From the NCBI RefSeq assembly GCF_900103665.1, contig NZ_FNGY01000003.1, positions 186,001-250,000 of the forward strand: a stretch of DNA of 64,000 bases, in the 5' to 3' direction. Positions 8,745-16,960 of this stretch are shown here, piece after piece. The DNA is from Pedobacter steynii. GTDB taxonomy: Bacteria; Bacteroidota; Bacteroidia; Sphingobacteriales; Sphingobacteriaceae. The translations under genes and the position numbers were made by a program. The notes below the pieces were generated by a model. It had not been told where the DNA came from. It saw nothing but the letters and a program-made list of their open reading frames with translations, and did not search any database. Each line of letters opens with the position of its first letter. The stretch's first letter is position 1.

Positions 8745-9854
8745 ATGGAAAACAAAAGTCAATTCGTAAATATACCGGCAGAACTGAAGAGTCAGCTTCC
8801 TATATTTCAGGTACTCGGGGATCATTTACCCGCTCAGCTTCAAACGCCGGAAGCAAAGAAAACCATTTCCAGCATTTTCTTCTGGGCCCTTATTTTAGGT
8901 GGTGCCTTTGCCTTCTTCAGATACCTGCCGGTCATGCTGGAATATGCGGCAAAAAGCATTCTGCTGGTCATTTTCAGTATCGTTTTAATTGTTTTATTGT
9001 TACTCGCACCAAAAATCATTGCGCTCTTACATCGCCTTGGAACAATCCTCATTTTTAAAGGAGAGAAAGCAATCATCCGTAACAACCCTATCGAAACTTT
9101 ACAATTGTTATCTAAAGATGCGAAGGATACCCTGAAGCGCGTAAAAGATAAAATAGCAAACGTAGACGGCGTTCGCATTGACATGATCCAAAGTGGTGAA
9201 ATGGCACAAAAAACAGCCGAAGAAAAATATACCTATGCAAAACGCTTTACCGTAGAAGCAGCCAATCTTGACGAAAAAGGAAAACAGGAAAGCACAAACA
9301 GCAATACGGAGAAAGCAAATGAATATGCGAGGGATGCTAAAGAAACCCGCACCAAAGCATTTTTATTAGGTAAAGAAGGCGAAGCTGAAGAGCAAAATGC
9401 CAGAAGTTATGTGCAATATGCCAACCAGTTTGCGAAAGTTTTAGAAGTCCTGAAAGACAATGAAAGTGCAGCGAGAATTTATGTGAGCACCCTGGACAGC
9501 AGCATTTCTATCATCTCTAAAAAACTGGAAGCGACTCAAAAAATGAAGAATGCGACTGAAGGCCTTGCCGAAGTATTTAACATTAAAGACGGTTGGGTAT
9601 TCCAGGAAGCAATGGATGCTGCAACAGGTGCAATCAGCCAGAACATTGCTTCAATCCGTTCCAATCTGGACTTCCTTGATCAGAACAACAATATTACCGT
9701 TGGTGGTGCCCCTTCACAAGGTGAGCTCGAAGAGTTCATCAAGAAGGTAGACGAACGCAACCTGAAAATGCTGAACGTCAGCAAAATGGCCGATTCATAT
9801 TATGAACTGAAACCGGAAGAGAAAGTAGACAAAGGCTTCTCCTTATTAGATTAA
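8745..9854 (+). CDS. Two-TM membrane protein with long coiled-coil domain
   Basis: A 369-residue protein. Two adjacent membrane segments lie at about residues 43-64 and 68-93, separated by a short loop, so both termini should face the same side, probably the cytoplasm. From residue 110 to 345 the chain is almost entirely helical and rich in Ala, Glu, Lys and Gln, with PspA/IM30-like character in stretches such as RVKDKIANVDG and EEKYTYAKRF, though homology to PspA is not certain. It lies 10 bp after the coiled-coil protein gene and 28 bp before the Ppx-like gene. A membrane-scaffold or envelope-stress role is a guess from this architecture. Confidence 0.8.
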   Translation: MENKSQFVNIPAELKSQLPIFQVLGDHLPAQLQTPEAKKTISSIFFWALILGGAFAFFRYLPVMLEYAAKSILLVIFSIVLIVLLLLAPKIIALLHRLGTILIFKGEKAIIRNNPIETLQLLSKDAKDTLKRVKDKIANVDGVRIDMIQSGEMAQKTAEEKYTYAKRFTVEAANLDEKGKQESTNSNTEKANEYARDAKETRTKAFLLGKEGEAEEQNARSYVQYANQFAKVLEVLKDNESAARIYVSTLDSSISIISKKLEATQKMKNATEGLAEVFNIKDGWVFQEAMDAATGAISQNIASIRSNLDFLDQNNNITVGGAPSQGELEEFIKKVDERNLKMLNVSKMADSYYELKPEEKVDKGFSLLD

Positions 9855-9882
9855 TCAATAAAACCAAAATACAAACAAGAAC

Positions 9883-10875
9883 ATGGAAGAAAAATCAACC
9901 TGGGCCAGATTACGTTGGCCGATAAAAGCAATCATCCTGGCTATCCCAATCGTTGGAATAGGTTACTGGGCATTTGAAAGCGGTAAATTTGATGGAACAG
10001 GCGCTAAATCAGCAACCGCTGACACCACGAGTGTTGCCCCGACAATGGCTGGTTCAAAGGCTGCTGACGAAAAAAGAACATTCAATTATACGCCGGAAAA
10101 ACCCGTTAACGGAGAATACAAAGGTGTGGTTGAAGTAGGTGCTTCAGGCTTTAACTCCTTCGTAGTTAATATCGACAAAGAGAAACGCTGGGAGATCGTA
10201 TCTAAAGATTTCGGCAAGTCTTTCGTCTATGAAGGCATGGCCAATACTGCTGATATCCGTACCGGATTAAAAAACTATATCGGTGCCATGTTTGATAAAG
10301 GAGTGAAGTCTAAAAACATCCACTTTGTGATCAGCTCAGGCGCGCAGAAAGAACCTAAAACCGCAACGATTTCTACGGAATTAAAGAAAATGGGTTATGT
10401 AGTGAACCTGGTTACCGCAGAACAGGAAGGTAAACTTGCGTTAAAATGCGTATTGCCTGCTTCTTATTACGACAACTCTTTTGTGGTAGATATCGGCTCC
10501 GGAAACACCAAAATTTCCTGGATGGACGGAGACGTTAAATCTGCTGAAGCACCGGGAGCTAAATATTATGAAAAAGAATTGAAAGACGACGCGGTATATG
10601 CAGAGGTTAAAAGCCTGTCGGAAAAGATTCCTGCAAAAAGACGTGACGTTTGCTTTATCATTGGCGGCGTTCCTTATGAACTGGCCAAACAAACCCGTAA
10701 CGGTGAAGAAAGATTTACTGTATTAAACGACCCTGAAAAATATGCCGTTGATAAGATCAAAATCAAAAGTGGCATAAACATCTATAAAGCCATTAAAGAC
10801 GCTACCAAATGTGATACTTTCGTATTCGACTGGGATGCTAACTTTACCATTGGATTCTTGCTGACGGTTAAATAA
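9883..10875 (+). CDS. Membrane-anchored Ppx/GppA-like actin-fold protein
   Basis: A 330-residue protein with one membrane segment at residues 14-31, preceded by Arg and Lys and followed by acidic and polar residues; the positive-inside rule puts the large C-terminal domain outside the cytoplasm. That domain resembles the exopolyphosphatase/GppA branch of the actin fold. VEVGASGFNSFVVNID (83-98) looks like phosphate loop 1, VTAEQEGKLALKCV (177-190) like the Ppx TGEEEA-type segment, and VVDIGSGNTKISW (201-213) like phosphate loop 2 (DIGGGS in Ppx). An actin/Ppx fold outside the cytoplasm is unusual because nucleotide is scarce there. It ends the operon and is followed by a terminator at 10896-10930. 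Confidence 0.75.
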   Translation: MEEKSTWARLRWPIKAIILAIPIVGIGYWAFESGKFDGTGAKSATADTTSVAPTMAGSKAADEKRTFNYTPEKPVNGEYKGVVEVGASGFNSFVVNIDKEKRWEIVSKDFGKSFVYEGMANTADIRTGLKNYIGAMFDKGVKSKNIHFVISSGAQKEPKTATISTELKKMGYVVNLVTAEQEGKLALKCVLPASYYDNSFVVDIGSGNTKISWMDGDVKSAEAPGAKYYEKELKDDAVYAEVKSLSEKIPAKRRDVCFIIGGVPYELAKQTRNGEERFTVLNDPEKYAVDKIKIKSGINIYKAIKDATKCDTFVFDWDANFTIGFLLTVK

Positions 10876-10895
10876 GATGCTCAAATGAATAGGAA

Positions 10896-10930
10896 AAGAG
10901 GGACTCATCAATGATAGCCCCTCTTTTTTT
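10896..10930 (+). terminator. Rho-independent terminator of the three-gene operon
   Basis: A hairpin with arms around GAGGGACT and AGCCCCTC is followed directly by a run of T. It starts 21 bp after the stop of the Ppx-like gene and closes the 8024-10875 operon. Confidence 0.8.
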
Positions 10931-11141
10931 ATGGCCCCAACGGGCGTTCATCGAACCATTTCCTGTCTGATTTGCGATTAATAGACGATTTGGCTAAAAA
11001 ACTTGAAACAAAATAAGTAAACCGATTTGAGGCCGTCCTGAGTTTTTCGGGGACATCAGTTCTGATTGGTACAAATAAGCCCCCATTATTTGAGAACACA
11101 TATTGGGTTCGAATTTAATTATGGATCATTATAAGATGAGA
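10931..11141. other. Intergenic stretch with no recognised gene
   Basis: About 210 bp between the terminator and the first operator-like half-site of the Fic gene. All frames are short. I see no RNA gene or repeat in it. Confidence 0.5.
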
Positions 11142-11280
11142 TACAGCTCAAAAACCACAGTTAATGACCCACAATGCATTAAAAAATGAGCTATAAGCAA
11201 TATATAGCTCATATAAATTAAAATTACAGCTCATTTACACTTATATTTGAGCTGTAACTAATTTTTTTATGAGCTGTAAT
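11142..11280. promoter_or_regulatory. Cluster of six operator-like half-sites in front of the HTH-Fic gene
   Basis: The motif TGAGCTRTA or its complement occurs at 11142-11150, 11186-11195, 11203-11212, 11224-11233, 11248-11257 and 11270-11280. The second and third form one inverted repeat (ATGAGCTATA, 7-bp gap, TATAGCTCAT). The fourth and fifth form another (TTACAGCTCA, 14-bp gap, TGAGCTGTAA). The last copy abuts the ATG at 11282 and covers the position of a ribosome-binding site. This arrangement suggests cooperative autoregulation by the winged-helix domain of the Fic protein. Confidence 0.7.
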
Positions 11281-11281
11281 T

Positions 11282-12316
11282 ATGGGACGAATAGATACTG
11301 AAATTCTTAATTTTATAAAAAACCATCCATCTAGCTCATCTGGAGAGATCCATGAAGCTATTGGTAAAGGTTCTTTTGCGACAATAAAAAGGGCAATAGC
11401 AGCCCTGGTTGAAGGTGGCCAGTTACTAGCACAAGGCCAGACCCGAGCCACACGATATGTACTCAGTCCGGTTAGCCAGTTGTTTAGCCCTATTGATATG
11501 GTTATATATTTTGAGAAGGAAATTGATGAACGTGAAATCAAAGACGGTTTCAATTTCCAGTTAATCACTGAAGTATTACGCGATGTCAACCTATTTACAG
11601 TTGACGAAACGGCTCAATTGCAGCAATTACAAGAAGAGTTTCTAGATAATGTGAGTCATATGACCTCTGCAGCCTATAATAAGGAGATGGAAAGACTAGC
11701 TATCGATTTGAGTTGGAAATCATCTCAGATCGAAGGTAACACCTATTCACTGCTAGAAACTGAACGTCTGTTAAAAGACAAAGAAACTGCTGCCGGTAAA
11801 CCAAAAGATGATGCGACTATGCTGTTAAATCACAAGGAAGCGCTCAATTTTATAATTGAAAATCCCGATTATGTAGTTCCATTGACTATTGCACGAGTAG
11901 AAGATATACATAGCATCTTAATCAAGGATCTTGAGGTTGAGCGTAACATTAGACAGCGACGTATGGGTATTTCAGGAACGAACTACAAACCGCTTGACAA
12001 TGAGCACCAGATCAGAGAAGCCTTGGAAGACATGTGCCTGTTGATCAATCGAAAAAACAATGTATTTGAAAAATCATTGCTTGCTCTGGTATTGCTATCC
12101 TATATCCAGGCATTCAATGATGGTAACAAGAGAACCGCACGCATAGTCAGTAATGCAATACTTATTGCTAATCAACATTGCCCTATTTCCTTCAGGACTA
12201 TTGACTCAGTCGAATACAAAAAAGCAATGTTGATCTTTTATGAACAGAATAATATCAGCGTTTTTAAGAAAATATTTATAGAGCAGTTCAAATTTGCTGT
12301 CAACACCTATTTCTAA
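11282..12316 (+). CDS. HTH-Fic family protein with Gln at the catalytic His position
   Basis: A 344-residue protein. Residues 1-70 form a winged helix-turn-helix (SGEIHEAIGKGSFATIKRAI). The class II autoinhibitory motif (S/T)xxxE(G/N) is present as SSQIEGN, with Glu151. The Fic core reads QAFNDGNKRTAR at 276-287; the canonical motif begins HxF, so the catalytic His is replaced by Gln276 while the nucleotide-binding GNKR is kept. Fic enzymes normally transfer AMP to protein hydroxyls; without His this activity may be lost or altered. The DNA-binding domain and the operator cluster directly upstream suggest a self-regulated gene. AT content is higher than in its neighbours, which would fit horizontal acquisition. 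No separate antitoxin gene is present. Confidence 0.88.
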   Translation: MGRIDTEILNFIKNHPSSSSGEIHEAIGKGSFATIKRAIAALVEGGQLLAQGQTRATRYVLSPVSQLFSPIDMVIYFEKEIDEREIKDGFNFQLITEVLRDVNLFTVDETAQLQQLQEEFLDNVSHMTSAAYNKEMERLAIDLSWKSSQIEGNTYSLLETERLLKDKETAAGKPKDDATMLLNHKEALNFIIENPDYVVPLTIARVEDIHSILIKDLEVERNIRQRRMGISGTNYKPLDNEHQIREALEDMCLLINRKNNVFEKSLLALVLLSYIQAFNDGNKRTARIVSNAILIANQHCPISFRTIDSVEYKKAMLIFYEQNNISVFKKIFIEQFKFAVNTYF

Positions 12317-12462
12317 TTGAATAAACAGATACTGAATTCCTATCGGATCAGTGCAGATGGATTATTACCCCCAGAAATTTACGCCTGCTTATTTTAAATA
12401 ACAGATGGCAGTGTAAAAATATTATTATTTCAATCCACTGACATTTACCTGTTGCAGAATAA

Positions 12463-12551
12463 ACCGATCGGTCTTATCTTTGTTAAGTAATTACAAAAGC
12501 AATGAATATAAACGTTGCTGTTTTTTTACTTAAAAAAAGACCAATTGGTCT
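12463..12551. promoter_or_regulatory. Two TetR-type palindromes upstream of the SDR gene
   Basis: The 305-bp gap between the Fic and SDR genes holds ACCGATCGGT at 12463-12472 and AGACCAATTGGTCT at 12538-12551. Both are perfect palindromes of the size and style bound by TetR-family repressors, and the second lies 70 bp before the SDR start. No TetR gene adjoins them, so the regulator would be encoded elsewhere. The rest of the gap shows nothing recognisable. Confidence 0.5.
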
Positions 12552-12621
12552 ATTACAAATAAAACACTCCCCTTGAGGATCAAAAAAACAACCTTAACAA
12601 CAACATTAAAATCTAAATAAA

Positions 12622-13365
12622 ATGGACATTACAAACAACACCATCCTGATCACTGGCGGAAGCGCAGGCATCGGATTTGAAATCGCCAAAGCATTTACCG
12701 CAGCTGGCAATCAGGTGATCATCACAGGCAGAGATCAGCAAAGACTGGACGACGCTTTAGTTCAGCTTCCGGGAGCCATCGGATTTAAAGGAGACATCAG
12801 CAATGAGCAGGATACTGCAGCTTTGGTCGCTTCATTAATCAAAGATTACCCAACACTAAACCTGGTAGTCAACAATGCGGGACAGGCCTACAAATATGAC
12901 ATCGCAAATAGTGAAAATGCTTTTGATAAAGCCCAGGATGAGATGCTGACCAATTACCTCGCCGTGGTTCGCCTGAACGAAAAACTATTGCCATTACTGA
13001 AATCACAAGCCACTGCGGCCATTGTAAACGTGACCTCGATTGTGGCCCTTGTTCCTGGTCAGCTGACCACTTATTCCGCCTCAAAAGCAGCCTTACATTC
13101 CTATAGCGAGAGCTTAAGAATTGCCCTGGAAAGAAGCAGCGGTCAGGTTAAAGTTTTTGAGCTGATGCCACCATTAGTAAACACCAGCTTTAGCGCCATC
13201 ATCAACGGCCATAACGGAATTCCTGCTGCTGAAGTGGCGGCAGACCTGATAGATGCGCTTCAAAACGACAAATACGAGATTCATGTAGGCAATACCAAAC
13301 ACGTCTATGACCTGTCCCTAAAATCAAGAGAAGAAGCGTTAACCCTCATGAATCCCGTAGAATAA
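12622..13365 (+). CDS. SDR-family oxidoreductase (DltE-like)
   Basis: A 247-residue short-chain dehydrogenase. It has TGGSAGIGFEIA at residues 10-21, DISNEQDTAALV, the NNAGQ motif near residue 88, a catalytic Ser in VTSIVAL and YSASK near residue 153. The shape, with few extra segments and the PPLVNT loop, resembles the DltE-like subgroup often annotated in Bacteroidota; the substrate is unknown. It stands alone, preceded by two palindromes, and is convergent with clpP with only 10 bp between the stops. Induction through a TetR-family repressor by a small toxic compound is a plausible inference. Confidence 0.88.
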   Translation: MDITNNTILITGGSAGIGFEIAKAFTAAGNQVIITGRDQQRLDDALVQLPGAIGFKGDISNEQDTAALVASLIKDYPTLNLVVNNAGQAYKYDIANSENAFDKAQDEMLTNYLAVVRLNEKLLPLLKSQATAAIVNVTSIVALVPGQLTTYSASKAALHSYSESLRIALERSSGQVKVFELMPPLVNTSFSAIINGHNGIPAAEVAADLIDALQNDKYEIHVGNTKHVYDLSLKSREEALTLMNPVE

Positions 13366-13375
13366 TTGCTGTTTT

Positions 13376-14056
13376 TTATAATACTTCATCGATCATTCCA
13401 AACGCTTTAGCCTCTGAGGCGGTCATCCAGTAATCCCGGCTGGCTGCCTCATAGATGTGCTCATAATCCTGTCCGCTGTGGTTGGCAATCACCATATATA
13501 GCTCTTTTTGAATTTTAAGCACCTCCCTGATGCTGATGTCCATATCTGCTGCCGTTCCCTGTGTACCACCGGAGGCCTGATGGATCATCACCCTCGAATG
13601 TTTCAAAGCAGAACGTTTTCCTGCCGCACCAGCGCATAACAATACCGAAGCCATAGAAAGGGCCACCCCGGTACAGATCGTCGCTACATCAGGCGAAATC
13701 AACTGCATCGTATCGTAAATCCCCAGTCCGGCATACACTGCACCACCAGGAGAATTTACATACAGCTGAATGTCTTTCTCCGCATCTAAAGATTGCAGGA
13801 AAAGTAACTGCGCCTGGATCACATTCGCATTCCGGTCATCAACGGCTTCACCTAAAAAAATAATCCGGTCCATCATCAGCCTGGAGAATACATCCATCTG
13901 TGCCACATTCAATTGCCGTTCTTCTACAATGTAGGGAGTCATTGCCATGGGTTGGGCAACAGCCGATGTCCTGGAAACATAACTTTCCACATAGTTACTG
14001 CTGATCCGGTGGTGTTTCACTGCATAGCGCAGAAATTCATTCTTGTTCATATTCAT
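13376..14056 (-). CDS. clpP: ClpP-family serine protease
   Basis: A 226-residue peptidase S14 protein. The catalytic Ser lies in GVALSMASVL and the His in HSRVMIHQASGG; the Asp is in SRDYWMT, and the chain ends MIDEV. The oligomerisation region DRIIFLGEAVDDRNAN is also typical. ClpP forms barrel-shaped complexes that degrade proteins unfolded by ClpX or ClpA/C. No clpX or tig gene is beside it, so this could be a second ClpP paralogue rather than the housekeeping copy. The N-terminal ~35 residues (before TPYIVEERQ) are longer than the usual propeptide. Confidence 0.9.
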   Translation of the reverse strand: MNMNKNEFLRYAVKHHRISSNYVESYVSRTSAVAQPMAMTPYIVEERQLNVAQMDVFSRLMMDRIIFLGEAVDDRNANVIQAQLLFLQSLDAEKDIQLYVNSPGGAVYAGLGIYDTMQLISPDVATICTGVALSMASVLLCAGAAGKRSALKHSRVMIHQASGGTQGTAADMDISIREVLKIQKELYMVIANHSGQDYEHIYEAASRDYWMTASEAKAFGMIDEVL

Positions 14057-14137
14057 TATTTAAAGGGTTAAATTTTGGACATGGCGATGCCCTATCCCCA
14101 TTCAGAGATTTGATATCAGGCCAATAAAAATTTGGGG

Positions 14138-14407
14138 TTATTTACGGAAGAATCGCAGGATCTTATGCCGGAACAACTGATGTTCCGGAGCAGTAAACAA
14201 GGTTTCATGGACCTTTACGATTTCCGATCTCAGCTGCTGCCGCCCGTATTGCTGAATCAGACTATAAGTACGTTTCTGCCAGTAAACGCTATTTTTCAGA
14301 TCAGGTTGTAAAATCAGCCTGGCTTCAAATAAGACCTGATCTGCAGGCTCAGCAGCAGCACTCAGGTAATCCTCAATTAAACGCAGCTCATTCCAGGATG
14401 TCTTCAT
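14138..14407 (-). CDS. Small protein cotranscribed with an ECF sigma factor
   Basis: An 89-residue basic, soluble protein that I cannot assign to a named family. It begins MKTSWNELRLIEDYL and ends KILRFFRK, with no signal peptide, TM segment or zinc motif. Its start overlaps the end of the sigma-factor gene by 20 bp, so translation is probably coupled. Placement and the acidic, helical N-terminus (EDYLSAAAEPADQVLFEARL) suggest a regulator of the sigma factor, perhaps a degenerate anti-sigma protein without membrane part; this is inference. Confidence 0.7.
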   Translation of the reverse strand: MKTSWNELRLIEDYLSAAAEPADQVLFEARLILQPDLKNSVYWQKRTYSLIQQYGRQQLRSEIVKVHETLFTAPEHQLFRHKILRFFRK

Positions 14408-14951
14408 ACTTCAGGGATTTTTCTTTTACCGTTTCTTTAACTTTTTCCAGGCATTTAAACTTCTGAACGGTGGCCGACCGTGGGCTGGAAAAGCCAAAGC
14501 GCTCTGCCATCTCTTTCATGTCCATCCGCTCATAATAAAATGCGCTGAGCAGCTCCATACATTTTTGTCCGGCGGTATGCAACAGCCTCAGCAACCTGGA
14601 TGAAGAGATTTCTTCATATCCGGAATCGCTCAGGTTCAGCGTTTCATCAAAGGCAGCCCCAAACTGGTCCAGAGGAACCTGATTGCTGCTTTCCTGATAG
14701 CGCTTATTCCAAAGGTATCTGGCGATACCAAAAAGGTATGATTTTTCACTGTACTTCAGGACGACATTCCCATGCTGTATTTTTTCATAATAGATCACGA
14801 GCGCATCCTGGAACAAGTCTTTAGCCTCCTCAAAAGAGCCGCCCATCCTGCTGATGTACCTCGCCACCAGAGGAAAAGCATCCTGATACAGCGATATCAG
14901 GCGCTGCTCCCGAGCTGCATTTTGTTTTTCTATAATAGGTGTTGTCGTCAT
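14388..14951 (-). CDS. ECF-type RNA polymerase sigma factor
   Basis: A 187-residue sigma-70 family protein. Region 2 is visible as GSFEEAKDLFQDALVIYYEK (about 37-56) followed by SYLFGIARYLWNKRY. Region 4 is visible as LLSAFYYERMDMKEMAERF with a helix-turn-helix around SSPRSATVQKFKCLEKV. It would direct RNA polymerase to a small regulon. It is followed, with a 20-bp overlap, by the 89-residue small protein. No classical anti-sigma factor with a membrane segment is present, so control may be transcriptional or through the small partner. Confidence 0.87.
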   Translation of the reverse strand: MTTTPIIEKQNAAREQRLISLYQDAFPLVARYISRMGGSFEEAKDLFQDALVIYYEKIQHGNVVLKYSEKSYLFGIARYLWNKRYQESSNQVPLDQFGAAFDETLNLSDSGYEEISSSRLLRLLHTAGQKCMELLSAFYYERMDMKEMAERFGFSSPRSATVQKFKCLEKVKETVKEKSLKYEDILE

Positions 14952-15033
14952 AGCGATGAAGCTTTTTATAGTATGTGCCTCTTTTTAACCAAATATCACC
15001 TGAATCCGAAGATTATTTTTCCGCTACCTGCTC

Positions 15034-15615
15034 CTAGCCATGAATGGCTTCCTTATTTCCAAAACTCTGAATCAGCTCTCCTTCAAATTCCAGCCACTCT
15101 TTCCATCTTTTATCTACATCAACATCAATCGTGTATTTACGCGCAAAATTTAAGAAAGTGGTATAATGTCCTGCTTCTGAAACCATCAGGTCATGGTAGA
15201 ATTTAGCCAGTTCAGGATCTTTGATGTTTTGCGACAATACCCTGAAACGTTCACAGCTCCTGGCTTCAATCATGGCGGCAAATAAAAGACGGTCGATAAA
15301 AGAATTGTTCCTGCTTCCATCCTTACGGCTAAACTTTACCAGGCGGCCTACATAATCGTCTTTTCGTTCCCTGCCCAGGGTGTACCCTCTTTTATTGATG
15401 ATTTCAATTACCATTTGGAAATGCTGCATCTCTTCAATGGCAATGGCAGTCAATTCTTCCACCAGGTCCATATGCTCAGAATTATTGGTAATCAGCGTAA
15501 TGGCATTGGTGGCCGCCTTTTGTTCGCACCAGGCATGGTCCGTTAAGATTTCTTCCAAATTCGATTCCGCAATATTCGCCCAACGGGGGTCTGTCAATAA
15601 TTTTAGTCCTAACAT
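15034..15615 (-). CDS. miaE: MiaE-like tRNA hydroxylase (ferritin-fold di-iron protein)
   Basis: A 193-residue protein resembling tRNA-(ms2io6A)-hydroxylase. The di-iron ligands of a four-helix bundle are visible: LTDHAWCEQKAA, the pair IEEMQHFQMVIE, EARSCERFRVL, and SEAGHYTTFL. MiaE uses O2 to hydroxylate the isopentenyl group of ms2i6A at tRNA position 37. Length and motif order fit the family. It is a single gene, divergent from the glycosyltransferase gene at 15704 across 88 bp. Confidence 0.87.
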   Translation of the reverse strand: MLGLKLLTDPRWANIAESNLEEILTDHAWCEQKAATNAITLITNNSEHMDLVEELTAIAIEEMQHFQMVIEIINKRGYTLGRERKDDYVGRLVKFSRKDGSRNNSFIDRLLFAAMIEARSCERFRVLSQNIKDPELAKFYHDLMVSEAGHYTTFLNFARKYTIDVDVDKRWKEWLEFEGELIQSFGNKEAIHG

Positions 15616-15703
15616 CCTGGTATAAATAAATTCTTCTTTCCAAAATTAGGAATAATCGTAGTCTTTGCATTAAAAACATCTATTTTGCATCAATTTTAGA
15701 GAA

Positions 15704-16942
15704 ATGAATGAAAACCGCATATTGATCATTGGGCTGGTCTGGCCGGAGCCAGGCTCATCGGCTGCCGGCACAAGAATGATTCAGCTGGTTCATTTGTTTC
15801 TTTCCAGGGGATATGAAGTTGTTTTTGCTTCTGCGGCTTCCAAATCTGAATTCAGCTTTAATTTACAGGAAATCGGGGTATCGGAACGTGGGATTACCCT
15901 GAATGATACCAGTTTCAACCTGTTTCTGCAGGAAATCAAGCCGGGGATGGTACTCTTCGACCGCTTCGTTATGGAAGAGCAATATGGATGGAGAGTGCAG
16001 GAAGAATGCCCGGATGCCATGCGCATACTGGACACGGAAGACCTTCACTGCCTGCGGAATGCCCGGCAGCAAGCCTTAAAAAACAACCGGCAGTTGGATG
16101 AAACAGATCTGTTTAGCGATATGGCCAAACGGGAAATTGCAGCCATATTGAGGTGTGATTTATCATTGATCATCTCTGAAGTAGAAATGAAAATTCTACA
16201 GGAACAATTTCAGGTCGATCCTGCATTAATTTACTATTTACCTTTTTTAGAAGAAGAACTCAGTGAGGAAGACATCCGGAACTGGAATACCTTTGAAGAA
16301 CGGGAAGGGTTTGTCTTTATCGGGAATTTTTTACACGAACCCAACTGGCATACCGTGCAGACTTTAAAGACAAAAATATGGCCGCTGCTCAGAAAGAAAA
16401 TACCTGCAGCGAGCCTTCACATCTATGGTGCTTATGCCACACAGAAGGTGATGCAACTGCACAATGAGAAAGAGCGGTTTCACATTCATGGACGGGCAAA
16501 GCATGCAAGGGAATGCATTTCGAATCATAGGATATTACTGGCACCTATCCAGTTTGGTGCGGGTCTGAAAGGGAAGTTCATCGATGCCATGCAGGTAGGA
16601 ACACCTGCAGTAACTACGACTATTGGGGCCGAAGCCATGACCGGGGGCATGGATTGGAATGGAGAAATAGCAGATGATTTAACAGCATTTGCGGATCAGG
16701 CCGCCGCTTTATATCAAGACAAAAACCGATGGCTGCTGGCACAGCAAAATGGGGCCTTAATCATTAATAAACGTTATGGAAAGTCAGTTCTTATCGATTC
16801 ATTTATCAAGGTTATAAAAACATTGTCCGCGGATTTAACCGGACATCGCAGAAGGAATTTCTTTGGACAGATCTTGCAGTACCATACTGCAAACAGCACC
16901 AAATACATGTCATTGTGGATTGCAGAAAAAAAAAGGCCCTAG
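15704..16942 (+). CDS. GT-B glycosyltransferase (family 1/4-like)
   Basis: A 412-residue cytoplasmic glycosyltransferase. The N-terminal Rossmann half begins ILIIGLVWPEPGSSAAGTRM. The C-terminal half has the donor-binding pattern: FVFIGNFLHEPNW, LHIYGAY, and APIQFGAGLKGKFIDAMQVG near residue 295, where the Lys and acidic residues contact the nucleotide sugar. It stands alone, not in the large polysaccharide locus, and its target is unknown. The stop codon lies inside a bidirectional terminator shared with the convergent HTH gene. Confidence 0.85.
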   Translation: MNENRILIIGLVWPEPGSSAAGTRMIQLVHLFLSRGYEVVFASAASKSEFSFNLQEIGVSERGITLNDTSFNLFLQEIKPGMVLFDRFVMEEQYGWRVQEECPDAMRILDTEDLHCLRNARQQALKNNRQLDETDLFSDMAKREIAAILRCDLSLIISEVEMKILQEQFQVDPALIYYLPFLEEELSEEDIRNWNTFEEREGFVFIGNFLHEPNWHTVQTLKTKIWPLLRKKIPAASLHIYGAYATQKVMQLHNEKERFHIHGRAKHARECISNHRILLAPIQFGAGLKGKFIDAMQVGTPAVTTTIGAEAMTGGMDWNGEIADDLTAFADQAAALYQDKNRWLLAQQNGALIINKRYGKSVLIDSFIKVIKTLSADLTGHRRRNFFGQILQYHTANSTKYMSLWIAEKKRP

Positions 16943-16960
16943 TTTTCACAAAGGGCCTTT
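16932..16960. terminator. Bidirectional terminator between convergent genes
   Basis: Arms AAAGGCCCT and AGGGCCTTT, 11 bp apart, are flanked by an A-run on the left. The hairpin overlaps the stop of the glycosyltransferase gene and the last codons of the convergent HTH gene (16946 stop). Confidence 0.75.
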
